A stretch of DNA of 64,000 nt from Proteobacteria bacterium SG_bin6 (GTDB lineage: Bacteria > Pseudomonadota > Alphaproteobacteria > Sphingomonadales > Sphingomonadaceae), in assembly GCA_002083435.1 (NCBI GenBank), contig LWDJ01000050.1, positions 129,648-193,647 of the forward strand. Direction: 5' to 3'. Position 1 is the stretch's first letter; each line of letters starts with the position of its first letter. The position numbers and the translations under genes are program-made. The notes below the pieces were generated by a model that saw only the letters and a program-made list of their open reading frames with translations, had not been told where the DNA came from and did no database searches. This document shows, piece by piece, positions 35,104-44,782 of this stretch.

Positions 35104-36777
35104 ATGAATATCAAACGCAGCATTCGTTTCGCGTTGCAGGTTCCTCCCAGAAAACTCATCGCCAGGGCGCGGCTGCTAGGGAAGCGTAAGGGCTTCATGG
35201 CTGCGCGCCGTCTTGGGCTCCTCAGACGGACCGGACTGGAACTTCCCGCTATTCCGCCAGCGCAGCAGCCGCCAGAATTGCTGTTTCCCACCAAAGCAAC
35301 CGTTGGCGTGGACGGTGGCAGTTTTTCGTTCAAATTTTTGAACCACGAAGAAAACCGCTCATTGCCTTTTGCATGGCGGCATTCTCCGCAAGGTAAGAAC
35401 GGCCAACTCTGGCTTATGAATCTTCACTATATGGAATATCTACCAAGTCTATCCGATCAAAATCTCGAAAACATTGTGTCCGACTGGATAAGCTCCGTTC
35501 CACCATTGCAACCAAATTACTGGATGTTTGACTGGAATGCCTATTCTCTATCCATTCGTGTTGTGGCCTTGATGGGGGAGCTGGCGAGACGCAGGCGGCG
35601 ACTGACAGCCGAATTTGTTGAACATGCCCACCGCTCGATCGTTAACCAATTGGCTTTCCTAGAACGCAACCTCGAAGTCGACATCGCCGGCAATCACATT
35701 ATTAAAAATATCAAAGCGTTGGCATGGGCGAGTGCCTATTTCGATGGGCAGCGGGCGCAAGATTGGCGGCTCCTGGCGCTCCGGCTGCTCGAGCGTGAAC
35801 TCGGCGAACAAGTCCTCGCGGATGGCGTCCACTTCGAACGATCGACCAGTTATCATGCGCAGGTTCTGGGGGACCTTCTTGAAACCCGGGTGGCGCTTGG
35901 CCCCGATGTGCTAGGGGGAGCATTAGATGCAGCCCTGTCGCGCATGACCGCCGCCTTGGCCGACCTGACACATCCTGATGGCGGCCCAGCGCTATTCAAC
36001 GATGCCGGGCTATCGATGGCGCTGACTCCAGCCACGGTCACCGCCGCTTATGCGGGTCTTATTGGCCCAGCGCCCGGTCCGAATAGTATCTTTCAATATC
36101 CGGCCGCCGGCTATTATGGCCGCCGGGACACGACATGGTATCTGGTAACGGATTTCGGCGCGGTTGGGCCTAAAGATTTGCCGGCTCACGCGCATGGCGA
36201 CGTGGGCAGTTTCGAGTTGAGCGTCCTTGGTAAGCGGATGATCGTCGACCCAGGCGTTTTTGAATATAATGCGGGGCCACGGCGCGATCGCAGCCGGACG
36301 GCGGCAAGCCACAATGTGTTGCATCTTGATGGTGGCGACCAGGCAGAGTTCTATGGTTCGTTTCGCTGTGGCCGGCAGCCGAGCGTGGAGGCTTCGTTTA
36401 CTAAACACCCCAACGGGTTCGAACTCGTTGGTAGCCATAATGGCTATGCTCAAGGGCGCGGGGACGTCATTTGGCACCGGATGCAAACCCAGGCCCGGTC
36501 GTTCAGGATTGAGGACCGGATTATAGGCCATCGATCTGGTGACGCGTCATTCGGTCTGCTGCTGCATCCCGATGCGGAGCCAAGCCGGAGCGGCGACGCT
36601 GTGGCGGTAGCACGCGACGATGCCCGGATCGTCATCACGTCGGATCACCCGATCGAGATCGTGCCGGCCGTATACTGGCCCGATATGGGCGTCGAATATC
36701 AAACGCACCGTTTGGTGATCCGCCTACCCAAGGGGCAAAATCAGCTGGCCTTAGAGGTGGAAATTCAACCCGCTTGA
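35104..36777 (+). CDS. Heparinase II/III family protein 1
   Basis: The 557-residue protein starts at ATG 35104 with GAGGAAT just upstream; an earlier in-frame ATG at 35005 lacks a site. It has the helical toroid plus C-terminal beta-sandwich order of the heparinase II/III family. Blocks: NYWMFDWNAYSLSIRVVAL, AGNHIIKNIKALAWASAYF, FERSTSYHAQVLGDLLE (family Tyr), and DLPAHAHGDVGSFELSVLG. There is no signal peptide, so it appears cytoplasmic, unlike true secreted lyases. Such proteins are common in polysaccharide loci, where their role is unproven; the gene is followed by a bi-domain oxidoreductase. Confidence 0.92.
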   Translation: MNIKRSIRFALQVPPRKLIARARLLGKRKGFMAARRLGLLRRTGLELPAIPPAQQPPELLFPTKATVGVDGGSFSFKFLNHEENRSLPFAWRHSPQGKNGQLWLMNLHYMEYLPSLSDQNLENIVSDWISSVPPLQPNYWMFDWNAYSLSIRVVALMGELARRRRRLTAEFVEHAHRSIVNQLAFLERNLEVDIAGNHIIKNIKALAWASAYFDGQRAQDWRLLALRLLERELGEQVLADGVHFERSTSYHAQVLGDLLETRVALGPDVLGGALDAALSRMTAALADLTHPDGGPALFNDAGLSMALTPATVTAAYAGLIGPAPGPNSIFQYPAAGYYGRRDTTWYLVTDFGAVGPKDLPAHAHGDVGSFELSVLGKRMIVDPGVFEYNAGPRRDRSRTAASHNVLHLDGGDQAEFYGSFRCGRQPSVEASFTKHPNGFELVGSHNGYAQGRGDVIWHRMQTQARSFRIEDRIIGHRSGDASFGLLLHPDAEPSRSGDAVAVARDDARIVITSDHPIEIVPAVYWPDMGVEYQTHRLVIRLPKGQNQLALEVEIQPA

Positions 36778-36872
36778 ATGGCTTAATCCAGGCACACAGT
36801 CGCGATCCGTGGAACGTTTGCCCGCGGACGCCAGCGCCAGGATCGCCGCAGGTTGCCGGGCTCGCTTATGGA

Positions 36873-36900
36873 TTGACTGAGGGCGGTTAGCGGGTATGGA
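36873..36900 (+). promoter_or_regulatory. Candidate sigma-70-type promoter
   Basis: TTGACT and TATGGA are separated by 16 bases, about 100 bases before the ATG of the first bi-domain oxidoreductase, in a 224-base gap with no supported gene. The -10 match is only partial and there is no independent evidence. Confidence 0.25.
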
Positions 36901-37001
36901 GCGAGCGACATTGGGGGTGCGCGTTTCTAATTGTGGCGGCTTGTTGCCGAGCCGGTTGATCACGGTTTGCGCGATGCCGGCATTCAAATTGGACCACAAA
37001 A

Positions 37002-39149
37002 ATGAAGCAAGTGTTGATCACGGGCGGTGCAGCGCAGGTTTCCGAAGTCGCGGCGCCGATGGTCGGGGCGCGCAGTATCTTGGTGCAAGTGCGCGCAAGC
37101 TGCATTTCGGCCGGCACCGAAATGGCGGGGGTACGCAATTCGGGCCTCCCGCTCTACCGGCGGGCGCTGAAGCAGCCAGAGAACGTGGCCCGCGTCATGA
37201 CAATGATGCGCGAGCAGGGCGTATTGAATACCCTTAACCGGGTCCAGGCGAAACTCGCGGCGGGCGCCCCAACCGGCTACTCGGCAAGCGGCGTCGTCGT
37301 GGCGCTTGGAGCCGAGGTTGAAGGCTTTTCAATCGGCGACCGCGTCGCGTGCGCTGGCGCTGGCATCGCCAATCATGCCGAATATATCGACGTCCCGGTC
37401 AATCTTGCGGTCCCCATTCCCGAAGGACTGACTTTTGAAACCGCCAGCACCGTGACGCTCGGTGCGATCGCCATCCAGGGAGTGCGTCGGGCGTCGCCCA
37501 CACTCGGCGAGACCATGGTCGTGATCGGCCTTGGCGTGCTCGGGCAGATGACGGCGCAGATGTTGACCGCCAATGGCTGTCGGACGATCGGTATCGACGT
37601 GGATCCCAAGCGGATCGAACAGGCATTGGCGAACGGCCTGGATGCGGCGGTTCTTGCCACCGAAGAAGATGTGGTCGATCGCGTGACGCGCCTGACCAAG
37701 GGCTTTGGGGCCGATGCCGTCATCGTTACCGCGGGCGGCGCGGATAGCAGTGTGATCAGTCAAGCCATGCGCATGACCCGCAAAAAGGGGCGAGTGGTTT
37801 TGGTTGGCGACGTTGGGCTCGATCTGAAACGTAGCGATTTCTACGTGAAGGAGTTGGATTTCTTCATTTCCACTTCTTACGGACCCGGTCGATATGATCC
37901 CGTTTATGAAGAAGGCGGGCAGGACTATCCGCTTGCCTATGTGCGCTGGACCGAAAATCGCAACATGGAGGCTTATCTAGAGCTTCTCGCGTCGCGTCGG
38001 GTTCGGCTTGATAATCTGATCGCGCCGCCCTTCCCGATTGACGAAGCGGAGGCCGCCTACGCGTCGCTCAACACGCCCGACCGGCCGTTGATCGCGTTGC
38101 TGCAATATCCGGGCGAAACAACGGCGCCCGTTCGTCGGATCGCGAACCCGGCGGCGAAGGCCGTGAAGGATCGAATAAAGGTCGCCTTGGTGGGGGCGTC
38201 CAGCTTCGCGCAGGGCGTGCATCTGCCAAATCTGCGCGCGTTGGATAAAGACTTTGCGTTGCACGCCGTGATGAGCCGCACGGGCTCGAATGCGAAGGCG
38301 GTCGCTGATCAAATGGGGGCGGCGTATTCGACGACCGATCTCGATGAAGTGCTGGGCGATCCCGAGGTCGATCTGGTGCTCATAGCTTCCCGCCACGACC
38401 TTCACGGCGGCAGCGTCATTAAGGCGCTGGCGGCGGGTAAGCACGTATTGGTCGAAAAACCGCTGACGATTGATGCGGACGATCTGGCAAAGATCGAGGC
38501 GTTGTCGACCGCAGCGCCGGGGTCGCCGGTACTAATGGTCGGATATAACCGCCGCTTTTCGCCTGCAACCGACGCCGTGCGCAGCGCGCTGGCCAATCGC
38601 ACGACGCCGATGATTGTCAACTATCAGATGAACGCCGGCTTCATCCCACGGGACCATTGGGTGCATGGTCCCGAGGGGGGCGGTCGAAATCTGGGCGAAG
38701 CTTGTCATATATACGACCTGTTCAACGCGCTCACCGGTTGCCACGACATCACCGGGATCGACGCTCGCGCTATCGTCAGCGCCGACCCGCAATGGCGCGC
38801 CAACGACAATTTCGTCGCGACCATCACCTATCGCGACGGCTCGATATGCTCGCTGACCTACACGGCGCTCGGCAACAAGGAGTTCCCCAAGGAGCAGATG
38901 ACGATCTTCTGCGATGGCAAGATCGTTACAATGGATAACTATAAGTCGGTTGACGTGACGGGAGTAAAGCGCCGCCCGTGGCGTGCCGCCAGTCCGCAAA
39001 AGGGACAATTAGAAGAATTGAAAGCGCTCGCGCGGACGTTGCGCGGTCACGATGCTAACTGGCCGATCGCGTTTGACGACCTGCTTTCTACTTCGCGAGT
39101 GGCGTTCGAAGTGGAACGCCAGCTGACCCTGAGCTCAGAGGATAGATAA
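37002..39149 (+). CDS. Bi-domain oxidoreductase 1 (medium-chain dehydrogenase + Gfo/Idh/MocA)
   Basis: The 715-residue protein joins two dinucleotide-binding enzymes. Residues 1-375 are a medium-chain dehydrogenase: GYSASGVVVALG, IGLGVLGQMTAQML and GRYDPVYEEGGQDYP. The usual GHE zinc motif and four-Cys lobe are missing. Residues 390-715 are a Gfo/Idh/MocA domain: KVALVGASSFAQGVHLPNL, HVLVEKPLTI near 484, and MVGYNRRFSP. The fused form is known from surface-polysaccharide loci beside heparinase-like genes, but its reaction is unknown; acting on a sugar nucleotide or lipid-linked sugar is plausible. A paralogue is encoded at 48562-50682. The next gene, for an asparagine-synthase-like enzyme, starts five bases on. 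Confidence 0.92.
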   Translation: MKQVLITGGAAQVSEVAAPMVGARSILVQVRASCISAGTEMAGVRNSGLPLYRRALKQPENVARVMTMMREQGVLNTLNRVQAKLAAGAPTGYSASGVVVALGAEVEGFSIGDRVACAGAGIANHAEYIDVPVNLAVPIPEGLTFETASTVTLGAIAIQGVRRASPTLGETMVVIGLGVLGQMTAQMLTANGCRTIGIDVDPKRIEQALANGLDAAVLATEEDVVDRVTRLTKGFGADAVIVTAGGADSSVISQAMRMTRKKGRVVLVGDVGLDLKRSDFYVKELDFFISTSYGPGRYDPVYEEGGQDYPLAYVRWTENRNMEAYLELLASRRVRLDNLIAPPFPIDEAEAAYASLNTPDRPLIALLQYPGETTAPVRRIANPAAKAVKDRIKVALVGASSFAQGVHLPNLRALDKDFALHAVMSRTGSNAKAVADQMGAAYSTTDLDEVLGDPEVDLVLIASRHDLHGGSVIKALAAGKHVLVEKPLTIDADDLAKIEALSTAAPGSPVLMVGYNRRFSPATDAVRSALANRTTPMIVNYQMNAGFIPRDHWVHGPEGGGRNLGEACHIYDLFNALTGCHDITGIDARAIVSADPQWRANDNFVATITYRDGSICSLTYTALGNKEFPKEQMTIFCDGKIVTMDNYKSVDVTGVKRRPWRAASPQKGQLEELKALARTLRGHDANWPIAFDDLLSTSRVAFEVERQLTLSSEDR

Positions 39150-39153
39150 GGCT

Positions 39154-41214
39154 ATGTGTGGTATTGCCGGGATTTTCGCCTTTGCGCAGGGGGCGGGCTT
39201 CGATCCCGCCAATCTCGTCCTGATGCGTGATACAATGCTACACCGCGGCCCTGACGGTGGTGGCTTGTGGACCAGCGCGGACGGCCGCGTCGGCCTCGCT
39301 CACCGTCGACTGTCGATCATCGACCTAAGCGCCAGCGCAAATCAACCGATGACAAACGCCGATGAGAGCGTTTGGGTTACCTATAATGGCGAGATCTACA
39401 ACCATGCCGGGCTTCGCGCCGAATTGACGGCTGCCGGACATGAGTTCGCGACGCATCATTCCGATACCGAAGTCCTTGTCCATGGCTATAGCGCCTGGGG
39501 TATCGATGGGCTCGTTCAGCGTATCGAGGGCGATTACGGGTTCGCTATCTGGGACGTCGCGCAGCAAAAGCTGTTCATGGTTCGCGACCGCATCGGTGTG
39601 AAGCCACTATATTTCGCTATGCCAGAGGGGCAAATCGCTTTCGCCTCTGAGATCAAAGCATTGTTGAAGCATCCGGCGATCAAGGCGGGCATTGATCCGA
39701 TTGCGATGTATCACTATTTGTCGTTCCTTACGACCCCGGCGCCGCTAACGATGTTTTCGGGCATATTTAAACTCCCGGCTGGCCATTATCTCGAAATAGG
39801 ACGTGAAGGTAGCCTCAAGGCAGTACGCTATTGGGACGCCAAGCCTGGTCAGTCGGAGCTCGGCGAAAGTCTCGCCGGGCTCTCCGACAAGGCGCAGGAA
39901 GACCGTCTGATTTCCGGGGTGCGGGATCATCTTCGCGCGTCTGTCGCCAAGCGGATGATGTCGGACGTGCCTTTTGGCGTGTTCCTCTCCGGCGGTATCG
40001 ATTCTTCCACCAATGTCGCGTTGATGGCCGAGCAGATGGATCGCCCGGTCGAAACTTTCTCGGTCGGGTTTAAAGATTATCAGCATTTAAATGAGCTGGA
40101 ATATGCGCGGCAGGTGGCGAAGGAATTCAAAACCAATCACCATGAAATAATGATCAACTCCGGCGACATGACCGGATACCTTGACGATCTTATTCACAGT
40201 CAAGATGAGCCAATCGCGGACTGGGTGTGTATCCCTCTTTATTTCGTGTCGAAGCTGGCGAAAGACAGCGGCTGTACCGTCGTTCAGGTGGGCGAAGGGT
40301 CCGACGAGCAGTTTTGCGGATATGCCAGCTACATGGGTTATCTGCGCTTGTTCGAGCAGTATTGGTCACCTTATCGACGTTTCACGCCGCGTGCGATCCG
40401 AACGGGGTTGGCTGGCGCTGCCAAAGCCGCCGGGCGTTTCTCACCTCGGGCGGAGATCTATGCCGACATCTTCGATCGCGCCGCGCGCGACCGAGAGCAT
40501 TTCTGGAGCGGCGCGACGGTTTTCTGGGATACGCTAAAGGACCGGCTGGTCCACAAATCGGCGATTGAAAGTGACGTCAATTACAGCGTTCTGATTGATA
40601 GCGGCTTGATGCCGGCAGATTACGCTCTGCCCGATACCTTCAATGTTATCCGCTCATTCAACGACGAGCTGAGCCGGACCAATCCCGGCCATGATGTTCT
40701 TCAACGGATGATCTATAACGAGTTCAAGCTACGCTTGCCCGAGCTGCTCCTAATGCGCGTCGATAAGATCGGCATGTCGGTATCGCTCGAGGCGCGTGTG
40801 CCTTTCCTTGATCACAAGCTTGTAGAATATTCTCTCGATATTCCTAAGGAACAAAAAATCAAAGGCAGAACTGCCAAGTACGTCCTGAAAAAGGCCGTCG
40901 AGGGAATTATTCCGCATAACATTATCTATCGAAAGAAAATGGGCTTCGGCGCGCCGATGAGCGACTGGCTGAAGGGCGATTTTGGTGCATTTGTCGAACG
41001 GAGCATGATGTCATCGGCGCTAATGCAGAAGGGATATTTTGATCTGGATTATATCCGGCAGTTGTTCGAGCACCATCGCAGCGGGAAGCGGGATAACGGT
41101 CTTTATATTTGGACGCTGTTCAACCTGTCCGCTTGGTACGATTACTGGATTGATGGGCACGCACCGTCTTCGCACCGGACGACGCCGGCCCGGCCCGCTG
41201 CCGCTTACGCCTGA
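39154..41214 (+). CDS. asnB: Asparagine synthase-like glutamine amidotransferase
   Basis: The 686-residue protein begins MCGIAGIF, so Cys2 is the class II glutaminase nucleophile; HRGPDGGGLW and the Tyr/Asn motif VTYNGEIYNHAGLR follow. The C-terminal synthetase domain has the ATP pyrophosphatase loop LSGGIDSS near residues 278-285. It is close to housekeeping AsnB in architecture, but in polysaccharide loci such enzymes often amidate a uronic acid. With wecB and wecC present here, amidation of ManNAcA or a related sugar is a reasonable guess. The ATG lies four bases after the bi-domain oxidoreductase stop, so they form an operon. Confidence 0.93.
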   Translation: MCGIAGIFAFAQGAGFDPANLVLMRDTMLHRGPDGGGLWTSADGRVGLAHRRLSIIDLSASANQPMTNADESVWVTYNGEIYNHAGLRAELTAAGHEFATHHSDTEVLVHGYSAWGIDGLVQRIEGDYGFAIWDVAQQKLFMVRDRIGVKPLYFAMPEGQIAFASEIKALLKHPAIKAGIDPIAMYHYLSFLTTPAPLTMFSGIFKLPAGHYLEIGREGSLKAVRYWDAKPGQSELGESLAGLSDKAQEDRLISGVRDHLRASVAKRMMSDVPFGVFLSGGIDSSTNVALMAEQMDRPVETFSVGFKDYQHLNELEYARQVAKEFKTNHHEIMINSGDMTGYLDDLIHSQDEPIADWVCIPLYFVSKLAKDSGCTVVQVGEGSDEQFCGYASYMGYLRLFEQYWSPYRRFTPRAIRTGLAGAAKAAGRFSPRAEIYADIFDRAARDREHFWSGATVFWDTLKDRLVHKSAIESDVNYSVLIDSGLMPADYALPDTFNVIRSFNDELSRTNPGHDVLQRMIYNEFKLRLPELLLMRVDKIGMSVSLEARVPFLDHKLVEYSLDIPKEQKIKGRTAKYVLKKAVEGIIPHNIIYRKKMGFGAPMSDWLKGDFGAFVERSMMSSALMQKGYFDLDYIRQLFEHHRSGKRDNGLYIWTLFNLSAWYDYWIDGHAPSSHRTTPARPAAAYA

Positions 41215-41474
41215 CAGGGCGAGCGACAACGAAGAACCCAGCAGAGGCCGGTAAGCACGCGATGAATCAATCGAACGCGAACTCATGCAGGGCGCTCGAC
41301 GGAAAACATTTACGACGCTCCCTATTTCGATAGGGTGAAACGTCAGCGTCGTCGCCAGTAATATTCGTTGAGGTGATTTGACGCCACTCGAGTTGCGCCG
41401 GGCTGGCTATTAAAGCGACCTGTCCCGTTTATCTGGAGGGTGTTATCAAGACCACCGAACGCCTTCGTCGTCTA

Positions 41475-43436
41475 TTGAAAAAGTCCCCGACTTATCTGGC
41501 ACGACGTATTTTGCACGAAGCGAGCGCGCAGTCGGAACGTTTCCGCGGGCCGCGGCGCGCCCGCAATGTGGATGCAACGCGCCTCTGCGCGGTGGCGGGG
41601 TTTCAAACCGTCGACTTGTGGTGGGCTGCTTTGCTCGAGCGTCCTGGTCCGACACCGATGGCGATCGATCAGACTTGCTTTGACCGCATGCTGCCCGGCG
41701 CGCGCGCGCGGGTGCTCGCGCTTGCGGAACGGGCTCTCGCTCACCATGTCGACCTGCTCGGTTCCGGCGAGATCGTCTTGGGTGATCCGATCGACTGGCA
41801 TCGCGATTTCAAGAGTGGCGAGCGCTGGGCACCGGCATTTTGTAAGGACATCGCTTATAATGACCTAGACCGTCCGACCGATGTGAAGGTTCCCTGGGAA
41901 TTGTCACGGATGCAGTGGATGATTCCGCTGGGCCAAGCTTATCTTCTCAGCGGGGATGAGCGTTATGCCGCCGAGCTTCGGCGGCTGATAGAGCATTGGA
42001 TTGCGGAGAATCCTTATGCGGCTTCGGTCAACTGGGCGTGCACGATGGACGTCGCCCTTCGCGCGATCTGCTGGCTTTGGTTCTCCCACGCCGTGGGGCA
42101 TAGTGAAAGTTGGAGCGATCGTACCTTCCGGGCCAAATTCTTAGAGAATGTGTATTTACATGGCGACTTCATCTCTCGGCATCTTGAGAAGTCGGACGTC
42201 AACGGCAATCATTACACGGCGGACGCTGCGGGATTGGCCATGATCGGTCAGTTCCTGAGCCACCATCCGAAGGCCAGAAGGTGGTGTGAGGAAGGTTGGG
42301 CGATCCTTTCTGCGGAAATAATGCTACAAGTTTTCCCCGACGGCGTCGATTTCGAGGCGTCGGTTCCTTATCACCGCCTGGTCCTGGAGTTGTTTCTGTG
42401 GCCGGCGCTTTACCGGCTCCGTGGGGGATTGCCCGTGCAGTTGGCTTACCGTGAGCGTTTGGCGGCGATGGCGCGGTTCACCGAAGCCTATTCGCGACCG
42501 GATGGCACAGCGCCTTTGTGGGGGGATGCTGACGATGCCAGAACGCTTCCCTTTGGCGGTCAATCGATCAACGACCATCGCTATCTGATCGGTTTGGTTG
42601 GGCTCGCACTCGACGACGCGCAATTAGTTGATGCCGGCGCAGCGAATGGCGAAGAAGTTGGCTGGGCTTTGGGCCTGGAGGCGCTCGCGCGCCTACCAGT
42701 AGATAAGCAAACCGCCAAAGGCTCCATTGCCTTTCCCGAGGGCGGCTTCTACGTTCTGCGCGACAGCCGCAATCACGTTTTTATCGACTGTGGGCCGTTG
42801 GGCCTAGCCGGCCGGGGCGGACATGGGCATAGTGACTTGCTGGCGTTTGAGGCCGCAATCGATGGTGTGACGCTGGTCAGCGACTGTGGCGCATATCAAT
42901 ACACGGCCAACTTTCGCGAGCGTAATGCCTTTCGCAGCACCGCTTATCATAACACGCCACAGATCGATGGCGAAGAGATTTACCGTTTCTTTGGGGAACG
43001 GGATCTGTGGAGCCTTCGCGATGATGGTGCTTTTGAAGCGTTGGAATTTAAACAGGGGGCGGAGCGCAGTAGCTTCGCCGGAATCCATCACGCTTATGGG
43101 CGGCTGGAGGATCCGGTCTCGGTGTGGCGTCGGTTTGAACTTGACCACCGGCACGCGGTGCTAACCATCGAGCATCGCTTCGACTGTCAGCAGCCGCACA
43201 GCTGTACGATCCCGTTCCATTTTGCGATCGGTGTCGAGGCGGAGTTGAGCGATGGAGCGGTGCGACTGGTGCGCGCCGATCAAAGTTTTACGCTGCGTTG
43301 GACCGGCCCAGGGTGGCGTGGGCGGATTATGCCCGCCCGGGTTTCGCCCAGTTACGGCGTCGCCGTCCCCACCATGAAGTTGGTGTTGGAGTGCGATCGT
43401 GACCTCCAGCCACTAACCGTTGCATTGTCCCGATAA
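41475..43436 (+). CDS. Heparinase II/III family protein 2 (start uncertain)
   Basis: The product has about 653 residues and the same fold order as protein 1: WACTMDVALRAICWLW, VNGNHYTADAAGLAMIGQF, FEASVPYHRLVLELFLWP, then GRGGHGHSDLLAFEAAIDG and AFRSTAYHNTPQIDGEE. There is no signal peptide. TTG 41475 is the first ordinary start codon but has no ribosome site. Ten codons earlier, ATC at 41445 lies five bases after GGAGGG, and the extra residues (IKTTERLRRLL) run smoothly into LKKSPTYLARRILHE, so translation may begin there. The gene follows a 230-base gap and overlaps the flippase gene by one base (TAATG). Confidence 0.9.
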   Translation: MKKSPTYLARRILHEASAQSERFRGPRRARNVDATRLCAVAGFQTVDLWWAALLERPGPTPMAIDQTCFDRMLPGARARVLALAERALAHHVDLLGSGEIVLGDPIDWHRDFKSGERWAPAFCKDIAYNDLDRPTDVKVPWELSRMQWMIPLGQAYLLSGDERYAAELRRLIEHWIAENPYAASVNWACTMDVALRAICWLWFSHAVGHSESWSDRTFRAKFLENVYLHGDFISRHLEKSDVNGNHYTADAAGLAMIGQFLSHHPKARRWCEEGWAILSAEIMLQVFPDGVDFEASVPYHRLVLELFLWPALYRLRGGLPVQLAYRERLAAMARFTEAYSRPDGTAPLWGDADDARTLPFGGQSINDHRYLIGLVGLALDDAQLVDAGAANGEEVGWALGLEALARLPVDKQTAKGSIAFPEGGFYVLRDSRNHVFIDCGPLGLAGRGGHGHSDLLAFEAAIDGVTLVSDCGAYQYTANFRERNAFRSTAYHNTPQIDGEEIYRFFGERDLWSLRDDGAFEALEFKQGAERSSFAGIHHAYGRLEDPVSVWRRFELDHRHAVLTIEHRFDCQQPHSCTIPFHFAIGVEAELSDGAVRLVRADQSFTLRWTGPGWRGRIMPARVSPSYGVAVPTMKLVLECDRDLQPLTVALSR

Positions 43437-44668
43437 TGGCGAGCTTACGCAGCTTCAGTTTGGTGTTGGGCGGCGATCTGATCGCGAAGGCCTTGAACGC
43501 CTTCGCCTTGCTAGCCGCGATGCGAGTTCTCAGCGCGCACGAGCTTGGTGATTATGTCTATGTAAGCGCGATCGGGATAACCGCCTATACCTTCTTTAAT
43601 AGCTATTTTAATCGTGCCATCGTCTTTGATCTCGTTACTGCGGCACAGCTTCGGGCAACGCAATATGTTGCCCTTTTCCTCACGGTGACCGGTTACACCT
43701 TGATCGCTGTTTTCGCACGATCCGTTGATCTTGGTATCACTCTAGCTGGGCTCACTCTTGCCGGCGCGGCTATCATTTTCGAGGTCAGGCGGTCCATCCT
43801 GCAAAGAGAAGGCGCCTTCCGCCGGTTCACCCTGGTCGAGGTGGGGCGGTCGGTGCTCTTTTTCACCCTGACCATCGGCGTGCTGGCGTTGTTCCCCAAC
43901 AATCGCGCCTTTTGGCTTCTCTGGAGTCTGGCGCTGTCCTATCTCGTAGCCGTTGCGGCTTTGCAATCGGCGATCCCTAGCGGTGCCTTGACCTGGAAAG
44001 GCGTCAAGACCGTCGCTTTGGAACTCGCTTCGCGCAACTCGATATTGCTCCTGGGCTTCTTCCTCTTTGCCGGCTTAGCAGCGCAGTTGCCCGCATTGTT
44101 GTATCGTCCGATCGCGACGCCGCAAGATTATGCTGAGTTCGGCGTGGCGTTTCGTTATTATGGATTGCTGGTATCCGTCGTTACTGCGATCAACGTGGTA
44201 ATCATGCCGGCGGTTGCCACTGTTAATGAAGGGGATGTTCGGAGCCTAATTAAGCGTTTCACTTATTTGGCCTTGTTCGCAATTCTTATCATCTTTGCGG
44301 CTGCAGGTATCGGCTTTTATTTAATGCCTATTATAAACGCAGGGAAATATCCGGCTGCGCCAATAATATTTCTTATCATGGCGAGTGCCCCGGCTTTTGG
44401 TATCCCATGCCTGATATTTCTGCTCTTTTATCAGAGGAACGGGCGGTATGGAACGTTACTGTTCAGCCAGCTGATCGGCGTTGCGACGACGACGTTCATG
44501 CTCAAAGTCTTCGCTCCGGCGCACCCGCTTGCTGCCGCGGCATCGGCGCCCATTGGCATCGCTGTCCAGCTGTTGGCGCTTATTGCGGCTTATCCGCGAT
44601 CTGGGGGGACGCCTTTGGCCGCGCCGTCTGATGCGGCCGAAGTTCCGAGGCATTCGGGTGGTCGGTGA
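43436..44668 (+). CDS. Wzx-like polysaccharide flippase
   Basis: The 410-residue protein has about twelve membrane segments in the MOP/flippase pattern, starting MASLRSFSLVLGGDLIAKAL. Loop motifs such as RFTYLALFAILIIF and PIINAGKYPAAPIIF are typical of lipid-linked oligosaccharide flippases, which turn undecaprenyl-linked units across the inner membrane. It is the only flippase in the locus. The ATG overlaps the heparinase-like stop, so the two genes are coupled. The family call is firm; the exact substrate follows from the locus. Confidence 0.88.
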   Translation: MASLRSFSLVLGGDLIAKALNAFALLAAMRVLSAHELGDYVYVSAIGITAYTFFNSYFNRAIVFDLVTAAQLRATQYVALFLTVTGYTLIAVFARSVDLGITLAGLTLAGAAIIFEVRRSILQREGAFRRFTLVEVGRSVLFFTLTIGVLALFPNNRAFWLLWSLALSYLVAVAALQSAIPSGALTWKGVKTVALELASRNSILLLGFFLFAGLAAQLPALLYRPIATPQDYAEFGVAFRYYGLLVSVVTAINVVIMPAVATVNEGDVRSLIKRFTYLALFAILIIFAAAGIGFYLMPIINAGKYPAAPIIFLIMASAPAFGIPCLIFLLFYQRNGRYGTLLFSQLIGVATTTFMLKVFAPAHPLAAAASAPIGIAVQLLALIAAYPRSGGTPLAAPSDAAEVPRHSGGR

Positions 44669-44782
44669 GGTGAAGGAGTGCGGTTGCCAGACAAGGTTGC
44701 ATCGGAGTAAGAGGCCGTCGCGGCGGGTGGGGGCTTGCCGAGCTTAATGCGGCTTCCCTTTTTGGGCACAGGAATTGACGAG

